A stretch of DNA of 64,000 nucleotides from the NCBI GenBank assembly GCA_026119855.1, contig JAOWBW010000281.1:620001-684000 (forward strand), in the 5' to 3' direction. Both the position numbers and the translations under genes were made by a program. Shown piece after piece: positions 22,554 through 33,049 of the stretch (positions are counted from its first letter, which is position 1; each line of letters starts with the position of its first letter). The notes beneath the pieces are model-generated. The model was not told the DNA's origin and made no database searches. It was given only the letters and a program-made list of their open reading frames with translations. The stretch comes from Campanula takesimana (taxonomy: Eukaryota; Streptophyta; Magnoliopsida; Asterales; Campanulaceae).

Positions 22554-22735
22554 CTTCCTCCGTCTCAAAAAAATAATCTTCACGTTTGACATTTTTCATT
22601 GTTCCAAAAAGTTCTTTTCATTTCTACAATTTAGGCTTAAATGTGCATAAACACAATATAGCTAGTGAAGCAAATGCTCATATCTTTAAAAAGTTTGAAT
22701 AGTCAAACGTGAAGATCATTTTTGGACGGAGGGAG
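22554..22735. mobile_element. Stowaway-like MITE (copy 1)
   Basis: TTCCTCCGTCTCAAAAAAATAATC on the left; GATCATTTTTGGACGGAGGGAG on the right; TA outside. Inner arms CACGTTTGAC / GTCAAACGTG are perfect complements. The counterpart is at 34555-34736. Confidence 0.8.
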
Positions 22736-23359
22736 TATATTTTTTATTCTCTCTCATTTTCTACTACAAGTTTATATAACTAGTCCACTTTAGGTTTCTG
22801 TCAATTATCTCAAATATATTTAATTAATGTTTGGGTTTTCTTCATTATTTAATTATTTTTTCTATCTTAAAATGAATAACCTTTTTACAAAAAAAAATTG
22901 TTCGTAAATATTTTTTCTATCAAAAACATTTTTCTATCAAAACATTTTTTCTATTCATTATATAGTTGCAAATATACTTTTAATTGTAGTGGTGTATCAT
23001 ATTGTAATTTAACCGCGTTTCGAAAAAATATGTTTCAAGTTTTTTAGTGTAAATTGTGCACCCGCTGTCAAAACATCATAGATTTGCCACTGCTTATAAT
23101 TAATCCGGTAAACAAATCCCTCCTTATCTTCAACGTGTGGGCCTTAGTTTTGGGTCAGATTTGCAAAATTTTATCTAACTACATAAGATTCTGAAAATTA
23201 CAGTTCAATGCTTAAGTTTTAAATTCTTTTAACTTGGTCCCTAAAGTATAAAAAAATGACAGATTTTTAGAGTTGGATTTTTCATAGTTATGCACATCAC
23301 TACATCAGTCATCACATCAATTTTGGTGTGGCCAGTGGGGGTATAGAGATACTAAAATA

Positions 23360-23614
23360 CTCCCTCCGTCCCATAACAATGGGTACAGTTTTACTTTTTT
23401 GGTCAATTGAGTCAATCTTTGACCATCATTTTATGAATATCTAAATATTTATATGAAATTCTAAAAATTGTTATTGTTTCACTATTAGAAATACTATCAT
23501 TAACAATTTTTAGAATTGTCTAGAGATATCTAGATATTCATAAAATTATGGTCAAATATTGACCTAATTGACCAAAAAAATCAAAGTGTGCCCATTGTTA
23601 TGGGACGGAGGGAG
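23360..23614. mobile_element. Stowaway-like MITE (copy 1)
   Basis: The perfect ends CTCCCTCCGTCCCATAACAA and its complement at 23595-23614 are flanked by TA. Long inner arms (GGTCAATTGAGTCAATCTTTG / complement) make it almost fully palindromic. The counterpart is at 35361-35615. Confidence 0.85.
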
Positions 23615-23897
23615 TATATAGGTAACTAACATAGTGGCAATAGCTTCTCCCATTAGAATAAAGCAGAAACAAAAAACATATTTATCTCCGTGAGACTGTT
23701 TCATATATGAGACGGAGTCTCGATGAAAAAAGGAAATGGACTTGCCCTCATACGTGACTAAAATTGTATCACATAAATTTTTGTCAAAATATTTTTACAT
23801 TAAAAGAAGCATAAATACGCAATTTACATTAAAAAAAAAAAAAAAGACTATGGACAAGAAGTGATTGAGAAAGATGTTGTGTTTTGGGGAGAGTTAG

Positions 23898-24223
23898 GTA
23901 GGGATGGCCAAACTGGAAGTAGAACCGCCAAATCGGCTCGAAAACGGAATCGGAAAGCCCGTAACCGCCACGAACCGTGAGGAAAACCAAAACTGGCGGA
24001 ACTGTAACCGTTTATACGGGCTGGTTAAGGTTCAACTTCCCAAAAGCCGTCGAACCAACGGTTCCAAACTGCCAAGAAAACATCGTAACCGGAAACGTAA
24101 GAACCGTCATAAAAACCGTTAGAGCCATCAGAAAAACCGTTAGATTCGTAAGAAAAACCGCCAAAACCGTAAGAAAAGCCGCCAGATTTTTACGGTTTCA
24201 TCAAAATTAGCCATTACTAACAG
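23898..24223. repeat. AACCG-rich repeat, possibly hAT-like MITE (copy 1)
   Basis: A GC-richer island starts TTAGGTAGGGATGGCC and ends AGCCATTACTAAC. The inside is built of recurring AACCGT / AACCGCC / GTAAGAAAAACCG words, which make open frames of Arg/Lys-rich nonsense at 23904-24210. The GGGATGGC end resembles that of many plant hAT MITEs, but I see no exact 8-bp target duplication. The counterpart is at 35896-36221. Confidence 0.45.
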
Positions 24224-24297
24224 AAAGTTAACCAAAGAAGAGCCGTTTTGACTGCATCTAAGAAATTTTTTATATATTTAAAAAAAAAAATCAATTA

Positions 24298-24540
24298 CTC
24301 CCTCCGTCTCAGAGTAAGAGTCTTACCTCTCATTTGCATGGAGATTTAGAAATTGTGGAAGTAAAGTAAGTGTTGTTAGTGTAAAAGTAAAGTAAGATAG
24401 AGAATGAGTGGGAGAGAATAGTAAGTTGATTGGTGTTGTGAGTATAAAAGTAAAGTATGGGAGAAAATGAGTGGGATGAATAGTAATAAGTATGAGACGT
24501 CCAAAATAAAAATAAGTAGCGACAAGTGGAACGGAGGAAG
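24298..24540. mobile_element. Stowaway-like MITE (copy 1)
   Basis: CTCCCTCCGTCTCAGAGTAAGAG on the left and GAACGGAGGAAG before TA on the right. The interior is an AGTAAAGTAAG-rich purine strand. It sits about 60 bp upstream of the PRD3 promoter block. The counterpart is at 36297-36539. Confidence 0.7.
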
Positions 24541-24607
24541 TACAGTATATGGTGACTATTTGGACCAAACTGTACATTGACAATTTAAGTACGTATGATT
24601 TCTGTTT

Positions 24608-24891
24608 CAAAATATTGGACCCTTGGACCTAAAAAATACTGGATAGGCCCAAGCCCAAAGGCCAGAGTAGCCCACTTCCCGCCATTTGGAAATACAAAAA
24701 TGTTCTCCACCCACACACATACAGAAGGCGCTCCCCGCTCTTGCAGTTTCACGAAACGTGTTTTCCCCCAAAATAACCGAATGGTCAAATTGAACAAATT
24801 CGGCAGTGAATTGATCCCCCTGGCGTTCTAGAAAATCAGAATTTCGAGTCTAATTTGAAGGAAAATATCAACATTTTCAGTTCGATCAGTG
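24608..24891 (+). promoter_or_regulatory. PRD3 promoter and 5' leader (copy 1)
   Basis: The block upstream of the start codon has two adjacent site II-type words (GGCCCA, AGCCCA at 24646-24656) and CTTCCCGCC (24675-24683), which fits an E2F site. Site II and E2F elements are usual in genes of dividing or meiotic cells. The block is conserved in copy 2 (36607-36884) and, in part, at 2827-2985. The transcription start is not determined. Confidence 0.5.
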
Positions 24892-25572
24892 ATGAAGATG
24901 AAGATCAACAAGGCATGCGATCTTAGCTCAATCTCTGTTCTTCCTCCTCAATCAAGGTTCGTTTTCTTCTAATTCAATCTATCAGTTTTCATAATGCATA
25001 ACTCATTTTTTTTATTTTTTTTTTTTTGCATACTAGAAATTGAGCGTGTGTGTGAGAGAGAGAAGACGAGCTAAGATGCTTAAATTTGAAACTGAATCGG
25101 AGATCACGTGTTTGTGTCTTTGTGCGTTATTTGTGTGTGTAAGATAATTTGAGATGAAAGTTTGTTTTCGTGATCAATTGAATCTGGAAAGGATAGGAGT
25201 GTGTACGTTTGCGTGCTGAGACACAATTTTTGAGCTAAAACTGTGTGTGTTTGATGCTAATTTGTAACTGAAAAAGAATTTAGGTTATGCATGGATGTTT
25301 GTGTGCGTGTGCCTACAATAGGTATAACACATATGATTGTTAAATAGAGAATGGACTGTGTGTTTGAGTGTGTGTGAGGAGATGAGCTAGAAATGTGTGT
25401 ATAAAAATGAGTATGACTTGAAATTTAATAGGTAATCAGGTGTTTGTTGTTTTATGTACTGTGAAACTGTTTATTTTTTTAAAAAAAAAATTGAAACTAG
25501 AAAAGAGATTCAGTTATGCCTCTGTGTGTGTATGCATGCAATAGAGATAGATCGATAGTTAGATAGACCGTA

Positions 25573-25580
<8 letters not shown>

Positions 25581-25608
<28 letters not shown>
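25581..25608. repeat. (GT)n(GA)n microsatellite in PRD3 intron 1
   Basis: A TGTGTG run passes into a GAGAGA run. The GA part is longer in copy 2 (37582-37632). Confidence 0.9.
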
Positions 25609-25609
<1 letters not shown>

Positions 25610-25909
25610 GGAAATGGTACCAAACATGTATGGTGAATCGGGATCGGAAAGGAGATAAAGTGATGTATAAATGTTTTCAGTGAGGGAGAGAGACTATGCT
25701 AAATGTGTTTTTTTTCGAAATTGGAAAGGAGAACAAGCCAGTGCAGTGGACCGGAGTCTTCTTCAATTTTCAATAGAAGCCAGGGACCATCCCAGCTTCG
25801 ATCACAGCAGCAATCACAGCAGTCATTTTCTCAAGGAATTTCTTCACAGCATGGAATTTTCTCTCAGCTGTCTCAGAACTCTCAAGACGAAATCCTGACA
25901 AACGATCAG

Positions 25910-25911
<2 letters not shown>

Positions 25912-25942
<31 letters not shown>
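25912..25942. repeat. (CT)n microsatellite at the PRD3 intron 2 donor
   Basis: A CT tract begins 2-4 bases after the exon 2 donor. Copy 2 has a longer tract (37934-37979). Confidence 0.9.
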
Positions 25943-25946
<4 letters not shown>

Positions 25947-28407
25947 CAAGCGCTTGCAAGCTGATAGTTTAAACAGTTATTTAGGACTAACGTAGATATC
26001 TATTAGCGTGATTGAAGCTAACTAAAAGTATGCTGCGTTACGATTTATCTGTCTAAACTTAGATGTAGAGTTCAAAATATTTCACTTGTGAACAAGCGTA
26101 TAGAATATATGGTGAAGAATATGTTGAAATGTTGTCTTTATAAGTTTATTTACATAAAAATATCGGGTTTTCCTTCTCTCTTTTGTTGTACTGTTGATAG
26201 TACACAACTGTTGTTTCTTTCTTGAGGCTCAATGTGTGTCTGACATTTAGATTTGAACTTTGTCGATTTTGAATTAAGTAAGTTGCCATGATCATTTCAG
26301 TTAAGCTTCATGTATGGACTGAATTGTTACAACTTGTACGGATAATGATAGTATTTATTTTGCAGTCCTCTATACTTTTCCCTTTTAACCTGAACTTTAG
26401 CTAATGATGGTGCTGTTTAACTCACATTTAATTTAGCAAAACTGAGAAATTAACTGAAGATAGTTATCTGCACCAACATCGAAGGATCTAAATGGATAGT
26501 GAAGAAAACAATTAATAATGTCCACGTATCGGAACATTCGAAGATAAAAAACAGTGCTCCTGTCCGAAAACCTTTTTGCTGCAAGCATTCTTGTGTTCTA
26601 TGCACATAATGCAAGTGGCATTTTGAGCTGAACCTGAAGTGTTTGGATGACAGAATGTCAGAATATGCTTTTTTGATCAAGAGAGAGGGCTGATTTTATG
26701 CTATCTATCTAAGTTAACGTGAGTGTACTTTCTCTCATTTTCTTAAACCAGCCTAGAAGGTTAATACTCTTTTGACTGACATAGAAAATAATCAATATTT
26801 TCCTTATAAATAATATTTTGTAGAGATTTGGTTCTCAAGAAAGAGAGAATTCAACCAAAAGGATTTCGTGCTTGCCTCCAGTAAATTTCACTCGAGAAGA
26901 GAGTCAAATGCAGCTATCACGATCATCTACAAATATAATGCCGACGCGTAAATGGGGCTCTAACGTTCCTGACCAAAGATGTATGTTCAGCTAACTTCAA
27001 TATTTCTAGCTTAATTGTTGCCAGACTCAAACCCATGACTAAAGAAACTTGGCTTTACCCATCCCTAAAATCTCTGAAGTCATTCAGATTCTAGTCCAGT
27101 AGTCCTGTACATGACTACATTGTAACTACACGTGTTTTTTTATGACTTTGTTCCATGATTTCCATGAGCAGGTCAGATAAGTGAACAACTTGAGCATAGG
27201 ATGGGAATGATAGAAACCTCATTAAGCAGGTTTGGAATGATCTTGGATTCTGTTCAGGGCGATATCATGCATGTAAACAAAGGAACAAAGGAAATAACAC
27301 TTGAGAGTAAGTAAACAGTTTTCTTAATTTAATTCAATTGGTCATTTCTGACTTTTGGTATATTTGTCATATTTAGTTGTTACAAATCAGAAACTGTGCT
27401 AGTTCAATCAATCATGATAATTATCCCTGTATCTTCATAATTTTCTGAGTGAATCATTCATCCCGCTTTTGGCTTTTAGTGTTACATGGTAAACTATTTC
27501 CTAAAATTTCCACCAGATCCCATGACACAGAGCCACATAAATAATGTGATGTGGATGGTGTCTTTCCACAATCCACATATTGTTGGGTCAGTTCAATTGT
27601 TACTTAGTTCTATCATTATTGATTACTGGTTACTGTCATCTCTTACTCTTTAAGTTTCCGAAAAATGGGTCAAGGATCTTGCTTTCGAGGAATGCATAAT
27701 GAAGTTCATTTTAAATTTGCCAACAGAATCCTGACATGTAGAACTTACTCTATTCATACTTTAAAATGTTGTATTTCCTGATATGCTTTGGGGGTTGGGG
27801 TAATAGTTAATTGTATATGAAATAGAATCCTTGATTAGTGCTTTAATGAACACTGAAAACGAGTGTGTGGTCTATATATTACATTTTTACACATAAATAT
27901 AAAGAAATCAGGCCATATTGGTTTATCTCGTACTCTTTTTTATTTTATTTTTATTGTTTTTCAGTGGAAAGCATACGACAGAAGTTGACTGCTTGTGACA
28001 ACTCCCTACAAACAATCGTGAGATTCTAATTTTATCCTGCAGCTTTCATTAGTTTCCGATTCTGTTGCATTTAAGTGAATCTCCACTGTGCAACTCACAT
28101 GAACAATTAAATCAGAACAAGGCACAAGAAGATTTCATAGCTAGACTTGATGGGGGATTGAAATTGATTTCTGATCAAGTCACAGAAAGTATACAACGTG
28201 GAAATACACAGGAGATTTCGTTATTGCTCTCAGCTTTACCTGAGAAGATTGAAGCATTCATGTCAAAAGTACAAAATAACCTTTCCAAGACTTTTTCCAG
28301 CGAGATACAGGCATGTATTAAACGGAAGTGTATAATGCTTGTTTTGTCAACTTGTGCTGCTATTTTTGTGCATGAGAGACCCTCAATGATAATTTCATCA
28401 CTTTCAG

Positions 28408-28657
28408 ACTTTGGCGTGCAGCCTAAAGGAGGTTCCCAAACATAAGAGTCGGACTCCCACTGTCATTTCCCCAAAGGTACTCTTATCTTGAGCAGCAAAT
28501 ATTTGGGTTGATGGAACTGCATATCATAAGGACAAGTGCTGATTTTTTTGTGCTTGAGACACCCCCAATGATAAATTTGATCACTTTGCAGACTTTGGGG
28601 TGCAGCCAAAAGGTTCCCAGATATGAGAATCCGAATCCCACAGTTATTGCCTCAAAG
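28408..28657 (+). repeat. Duplicated exon pair in PRD3 (exons 7 and 8, copy 1)
   Basis: Exon 7 (69 nt) and exon 8 (66 nt) encode related peptides, both starting TL.CS and ending TVI..K. The flanking intron sequence is also repeated: ATGATAA..TTTGCAG before, GTACTCTTATCTTGAGCAGCAAAT after. The unit is about 185 bp. Both exons are in phase 0, so both fit the message. Confidence 0.85.
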
Positions 28658-29495
28658 GTACTCTTATCTTGAGCAGCAAATCTTGGGTTTATTGAACTGC
28701 TTATCATGAAGACTAGTGTTCTCAAATCTTTCCCCTCTCTGCATTTGCAGGCTCTCAGTTACCGTGCTACTTCGCATGATACGCAACCTCTCAAGCGGTA
28801 TGTCCCTGGACTTGCTCTTTTGTACTTTCTTCCATATGTATCATTGACTTTTGACCGTTTGGCAACTTACAGTCCTGGCTGAAATCGATTTGTCTATTGA
28901 AAGAATGAAATGATTTGCAGTGTCGTGTTTTAGATATTTCTTTTGCTTGGCTTTTAAACGCAAGATTTATTCTTAGCTTACTGTACTATATATTAAGGGA
29001 GAAGAGTCATTTAAACTCTCCATTCAAGTAACTACCATTCCCTCCCTTTTCTCATTACAAACCCACCCCCTTAAAAAAATTAACTTAACAACTAGTTATC
29101 ATCAACTTTCTAATTAATTGTGCGGCTGATGATAGTTATCTACATATGCATATTAAATAATTTTCTAAATATTTTTATCAGTTTCTTGTAAGCAAAACTA
29201 AGTATTCAGTACAAAAAAAAAAGGGGGGGGGGGGTCTATTTTCTGCTAGAAAACCATCTGGGGTCTTATTTGTAACTGCAGACTAAAGCAGAAAATGAGA
29301 ATTAGTAATCAGAAAACAGTCTGACACCTGATTAAATAGGTGACCTCGCTAAGCTTGAATTTGTTAGCTGGGTTCAGTTTGTCGTACACGTGTACTGAAG
29401 TCTATCACTTTGCTCACTGATATTGCTTAGGATTTTCTAACATCCAAAGTGTTGAAGATCCATCTTCCAGTTGGTCTTTTATCACTTCGCTTGTA

Positions 29496-29663
29496 CTCCC
29501 TCCGTCCCAAAATGATAGTCCTATTACCCCTTTTTGTTTGTCCCAAAAAGTTAGTCTGATTTCCAAAATTAAGGCTTCAAAATCACTGAATTTCCAAAAC
29601 TTATAATGTAACCTTCAAATGATTGAAAAATCAAATGGGACTATCAATTTGGGACGGAGGAAG
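29496..29663. mobile_element. Stowaway-like MITE in PRD3 intron 9 (copy 1)
   Basis: CTCCCTCCGTCCCAAAATGATAG on the left, mirrored by CTATCAATTTGGGACGGAGGAAG on the right, with TA outside. The counterpart is at 41534-41701. Confidence 0.8.
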
Positions 29664-30348
29664 TATTCGATTATCATGACAAGGGTATAACAGTTTCCTA
29701 ATGACTCCAGCCCAGCGTGCAGCGCAAGGTCCAACAAGTACCTCACATACCAAAAGTAGAGATGGGAAACTGGACATCAGTAAAACCTGAGAAAGCTATT
29801 CTTACACAGAGAGACTCCAATGTGAAGCACATACAGAGAGGAAAATCTCCCACTGAACTGGTAATGGTTTCCCTTTTTTTTTTCTTGGCCCAAGTTCGTT
29901 TTGTCCAATGTAATTGTTTAAAAACATAAAAATCACTGTACTTTGGAAAATATAGCATGCCGGTCCCAAATTTGTGGATTAGAACACGGATTGGGCGGCA
30001 CGAATTTGGTACTGGGATGGTAGTTTTTCCAAAGTATAGTGTTTTTATGGTTGAAAAGAAAGTTGGGTGAAAGTACAATGGATGAAAATGAAGTTTGGCT
30101 TTGTTTCGTGTTCTTTTTACTATTGTGTCTAAAAAGGGGTGATAGATTTATGAAGCTCTCATGCTAACTCATTGTTTCCGTGGATTTTAGAAAAGAGAAC
30201 TGAGAGTTGTCATAGAATCTGATGAGGAGATCGATGGAGGGTTTTCATGCCTGCTCAAGGAAAAAGAAACAGGTAACTCTTAACTTGATGAACATGTAAT
30301 TGAATGTTCTGCCCCTTTGTAGCTCATGATTCTAGTGGTTGTCTTCTA

Positions 30349-30543
30349 CTCCCTCCGTCCCATAATAAGTAAATGTCGCAGTTGTCTTGTCCATGTTTTA
30401 AGGAATGCGCTTTAGTATTTTATACACAATTTGTACCATGGTAAAATTGCACTAAGATTATTTCATATTTAAAAACGCGACCTTTATTGTAAGTCAGACA
30501 GACAAACAAGGAAATTGCAGTAAGTATTATGGGATGGAGGGAG
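30349..30543. mobile_element. Stowaway-like MITE in PRD3 intron 11 (copy 1)
   Basis: CTCCCTCCGTCCCATAATAAGTAA / mirrored AGTATTATGGGATGGAGGGAG, flanked by TA. It lies in what was intron 11; the counterpart is at 42388-42582. Confidence 0.8.
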
Positions 30544-30684
30544 TACTAGTACTTTTACTCATATAAAGAAGAAGCCATTTCTTCGTCTAGTCTTTCATTT
30601 GCACTTTGATACGTGAACGATTATTCAATCAGATGATATATGGGCCCACATTTCAGAATATCCTTAACAAATCTGTATACTTAG

Positions 30685-31417
30685 GCTCCGTTTGTTTCGC
30701 GTAAAACAATTTTCGGAAAATGATTTCCCGTAAAATGTTTTCCGGAAAATGAAAATGTTTTCCGGAAAATGACATAAACATGTTTCTGGTTGTTTGGTAA
30801 ATCTAAGGAAAATGTTTTCCGGAAATATGAAAATAATAATAATTTAATATGAGGAAAAGAATAATTATGAGAAAAAATTGAATGTGGGTGGAAATTTTGG
30901 GTTGTGGTGGGATGGGTGGTTGTGGGGGGTGGGGTGGGGGGGGTAGGGGATGGGTGGGGTAGGTGGGGGTGGAAGAGGTTTTCAAAAATAATTTTAATAT
31001 GAGTTATTTTTTAATTTTTTTTTTTTTCGGGGTGGGTGGGTGGGGGTAGGGTAGGGTGTTGGGGGGTGGAGGTGTTCTTTTTTTTTTTTAATGAGTGAAA
31101 AGAAGATTTTTTTATTTTTTTGTGGGGTGGGTGGGTGGGGTGGGGTAGGGTGGGGTGGTTGGGGCTGGTGGAGAATGGAGATGTTCATTTATTTTAATAT
31201 GAGTGAAAAGAATTTTTTATTTTTTTAGTGGGGTGGGGTGGTGGGGTAGGGTGGGTGGTTGCGTAGTTGGGGGTGGTGGAGATGCTCATTTTTTTTTTAA
31301 TATGAGTGAAAATAATTTTTTTTTTTTGGTGGGGTGGGTGGGTGGGGTGGTGCTGGGGTAGTTGGGGGTGGTGGAGATGTTCAATTTTTTTTTAATATGA
31401 GTGAAAAGAAGTTTTTT
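30685..31417. repeat. Filler DNA between the duplicates: transposon end plus G-rich minisatellite
   Basis: It begins GGCTCCGTTTGTTTCGCG directly after TTA, a Harbinger/Tourist-type terminus, followed by TTTTCCGGAAAA palindromes (to about 30830). From about 30890 it is a purine-biased minisatellite of four to five units of roughly 100 bp, each with a GGTGGGTGGGGT-type tract, GGTGGAGATGTTCA and a poly-T/AATATGAGTGAAAA spacer. The last unit is cut off at 31417, where copy 2 starts. No matching right end of the transposon is seen. The proline-rich frames on the minus strand (30803-31188) are composition artefacts. Confidence 0.85.
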
Positions 31418-31606
31418 TCATTCCATCCTGAAGAAGAACGGTTTTCCCACCTTCCATAGACATAGACTCCCCGAGAGTAGTTACCTGCATCTCCCCTTGC
31501 TGGTGGAGATGGAGATGAGCTGTAATCATTACGCCGGAAACCTTGCAAAGGCAAACTACCATGACTTCTTGGTCGATCTTGACAATGTGAAGCGTCCTCA
31601 AATTCT
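31418..31606 (-). pseudogene. Truncated Ser/Arg-rich exon at the duplication border
   Basis: Second copy of the exon at 19381-19603, broken at 31418. The frame is kept here (RGVYVYGRWENRSSSGW) by a 6-bp TCTATG micro-duplication at the spot where copy 1 has a 5-bp one. Without a promoter or the rest of the gene it is a relic. Confidence 0.6.
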
Positions 31607-31950
31607 CTGAATAAAAAGAATAACTATCAGTATCACATCAAGATGCACGAGAAGCGGCAACAACAAAGGAAAACAATCAAACAAAGATATGCTAGATAAA
31701 ATGCTTTACGAGATATGGTAAAATAAAGGGGAATGACTTGTGTCAAGAGTACCATGATTTACCTAAGAACTGATTTGTCAAAGCCATTTGGCAACTTTTT
31801 GTAAAAATCCAATTGACAAAAGAAACCCCCTGGAATATGAAATTTTGGATCCCCTACATCATTCAAACAGAAATTACTCAACCCAACATCCAATCAAATC
31901 ACCATTAAAAAATAGCAAGTACACACAAACACACACACACGAAAAATCTA

Positions 31951-32184
31951 CTCCCTCCGTCCCGGACTAAGGTTCTTAGTTTGACTTTACTCGGAGATTA
32001 AGAAAAAGTAAATGTTGTGAGTATGAAAAAATAAGTAAGAGAAAGTATGAGAGATAAAGTGGGTAGGGAGTTGTTGTTGTTGTTGTTGTGAGAATGACAA
32101 GTGAGTCCAATGATCCATTTTAGGTAATAAAACAACTAAGAACCTTAGTCTGGGACAAACCAAAAAGAAAAGTAAGAACCTTAG
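31951..32184. mobile_element. Stowaway-like MITE (copy 2)
   Basis: Counterpart of 19956-20186, with the family consensus CTCCCTCCGTCCCGG at its left end. Confidence 0.65.
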
Positions 32185-32409
32185 TATTGGTTTCATACAT
32201 CACTGTGGATGGATGATTTTTTACTGTATTGTATGAGTTTATGTAGATTCAATGTTTGTGATACTATTGAGATTAATGGTCAAGATAGTGGCACAGTTGA
32301 ATCAAGTGTGCAATGTTGCAAGGCTAAGTTGGGTTATGAAGAAATAAAGCATGCAGTGAACAACTTCAGAGCACACACAAGTTTGTTATCAAGTGAAGAA
32401 TGGAGCTAG

Positions 32410-33049
32410 TCTTGTTTATTTATAAAGGGTAACATTGTATTTTCAGTCTGGTTAGTTAGGACACTTGTCAAGTTGTTATTAGTCTTCATTGTATTCTGTT
32501 ATAACAAATTAGCAAGTTGGTTAGTGTCAGTTAGAGTTAGCTGTATATAATTAGCTCTCTTTGTAATCCCTTTTCAGTTAGTTGAATACAAACAGAAATT
32601 CCCAAATTCTCTCTCTTGTCCTTCAAGCTTTGCAATGGTGTTCATCTCAATTTCGACATGGTATCAGAGCTACCAATTCAGGTAGCCTGATCACCTAAAT
32701 CGCTTCCGCTCAGCTCGATCTCTTCCAGCTTTGATTTCATTTGTTTGATCTTCGATTTCATCTTCTTCGTCTCTTTTCCGGTAATTTCAACTTGAAATTT
32801 ACTACTGTTTTGCTGTTGTTGTTTAGATTTTTTTTTTTTTTTTTGATTTCACATATTCATTCTTCGTTCCTTGTTTCCTTTCTCAATTCAAAATTGAATT
32901 TGTGACCTAATTCCAAATCTCGATTTCCTTAGAATTTTCGCTTATCAATGGCTATCGATACAAATTCAAGTAGTAATTCTAGCAATTCTGATGATTCACA
33001 AAATGTTACTATCTCTATCGAGTCCAATATACAGTCCACATGTTCTGTT
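32410..33049 (+). mobile_element. Copia fragment: LTR end, PBS, gag start (copy 2)
   Basis: Counterpart of 20412-21050: LTR end, primer-binding site TGGTATCAGAGCT at 32660-32672 and Gag ATG at 32947. I saw almost no difference from copy 1. Confidence 0.7.

Larger units (their letters stand above)
24892..30272 (+). pseudogene. PRD3: PRD3/PAIR1 homolog, copy 1, 3'-truncated
   Basis: Eleven exons are seen: 24892-24956, 25747-25909, 26824-26980, 27172-27306, 27965-28017, 28116-28310, 28408-28476, 28592-28657, 28751-28797, about 29716-29860 and 30191-30272. The protein starts MKMKINKACDLSSISVLPP and has a QLRSQQQSQQSFSQG segment, both diagnostic of PRD3/PAIR1, a nuclear protein needed to initiate meiotic double-strand breaks. 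The twelfth exon with the basic tail is absent because the duplication ends inside intron 11; reading on from exon 11 meets a stop after a few codons. At exon 10 this copy lacks 2 bp relative to copy 2, so it keeps frame only with an acceptor at 29714-29715, a different one from copy 2. It may be transcribed, but a full-length protein is not possible. Confidence 0.88.
19416..30684. repeat. Large direct duplication, copy 1 (11.27 kb)
   Basis: From TCATTCCATCCTGAAG to TGTATACTTAG this segment is repeated in the same orientation at 31418-42723. Differences seen by eye are scattered substitutions, homopolymer or microsatellite length changes and a few 1-6 bp indels. It contains the Ser/Arg exon piece, a Copia fragment, several MITEs and PRD3 exons 1-11. 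Its left flank continues a real exon; its right flank is replaced by filler DNA. Confidence 0.98.

Noticed and set aside
23904..24210. Arg/Lys-rich open frames upstream of PRD3
   Set aside because: They arise from AACCG-word repetition, are open in several frames, and resemble no protein.
30803..31188. Proline/histidine-rich minus-strand frames
   Set aside because: They are translations of the G-rich minisatellite filler.
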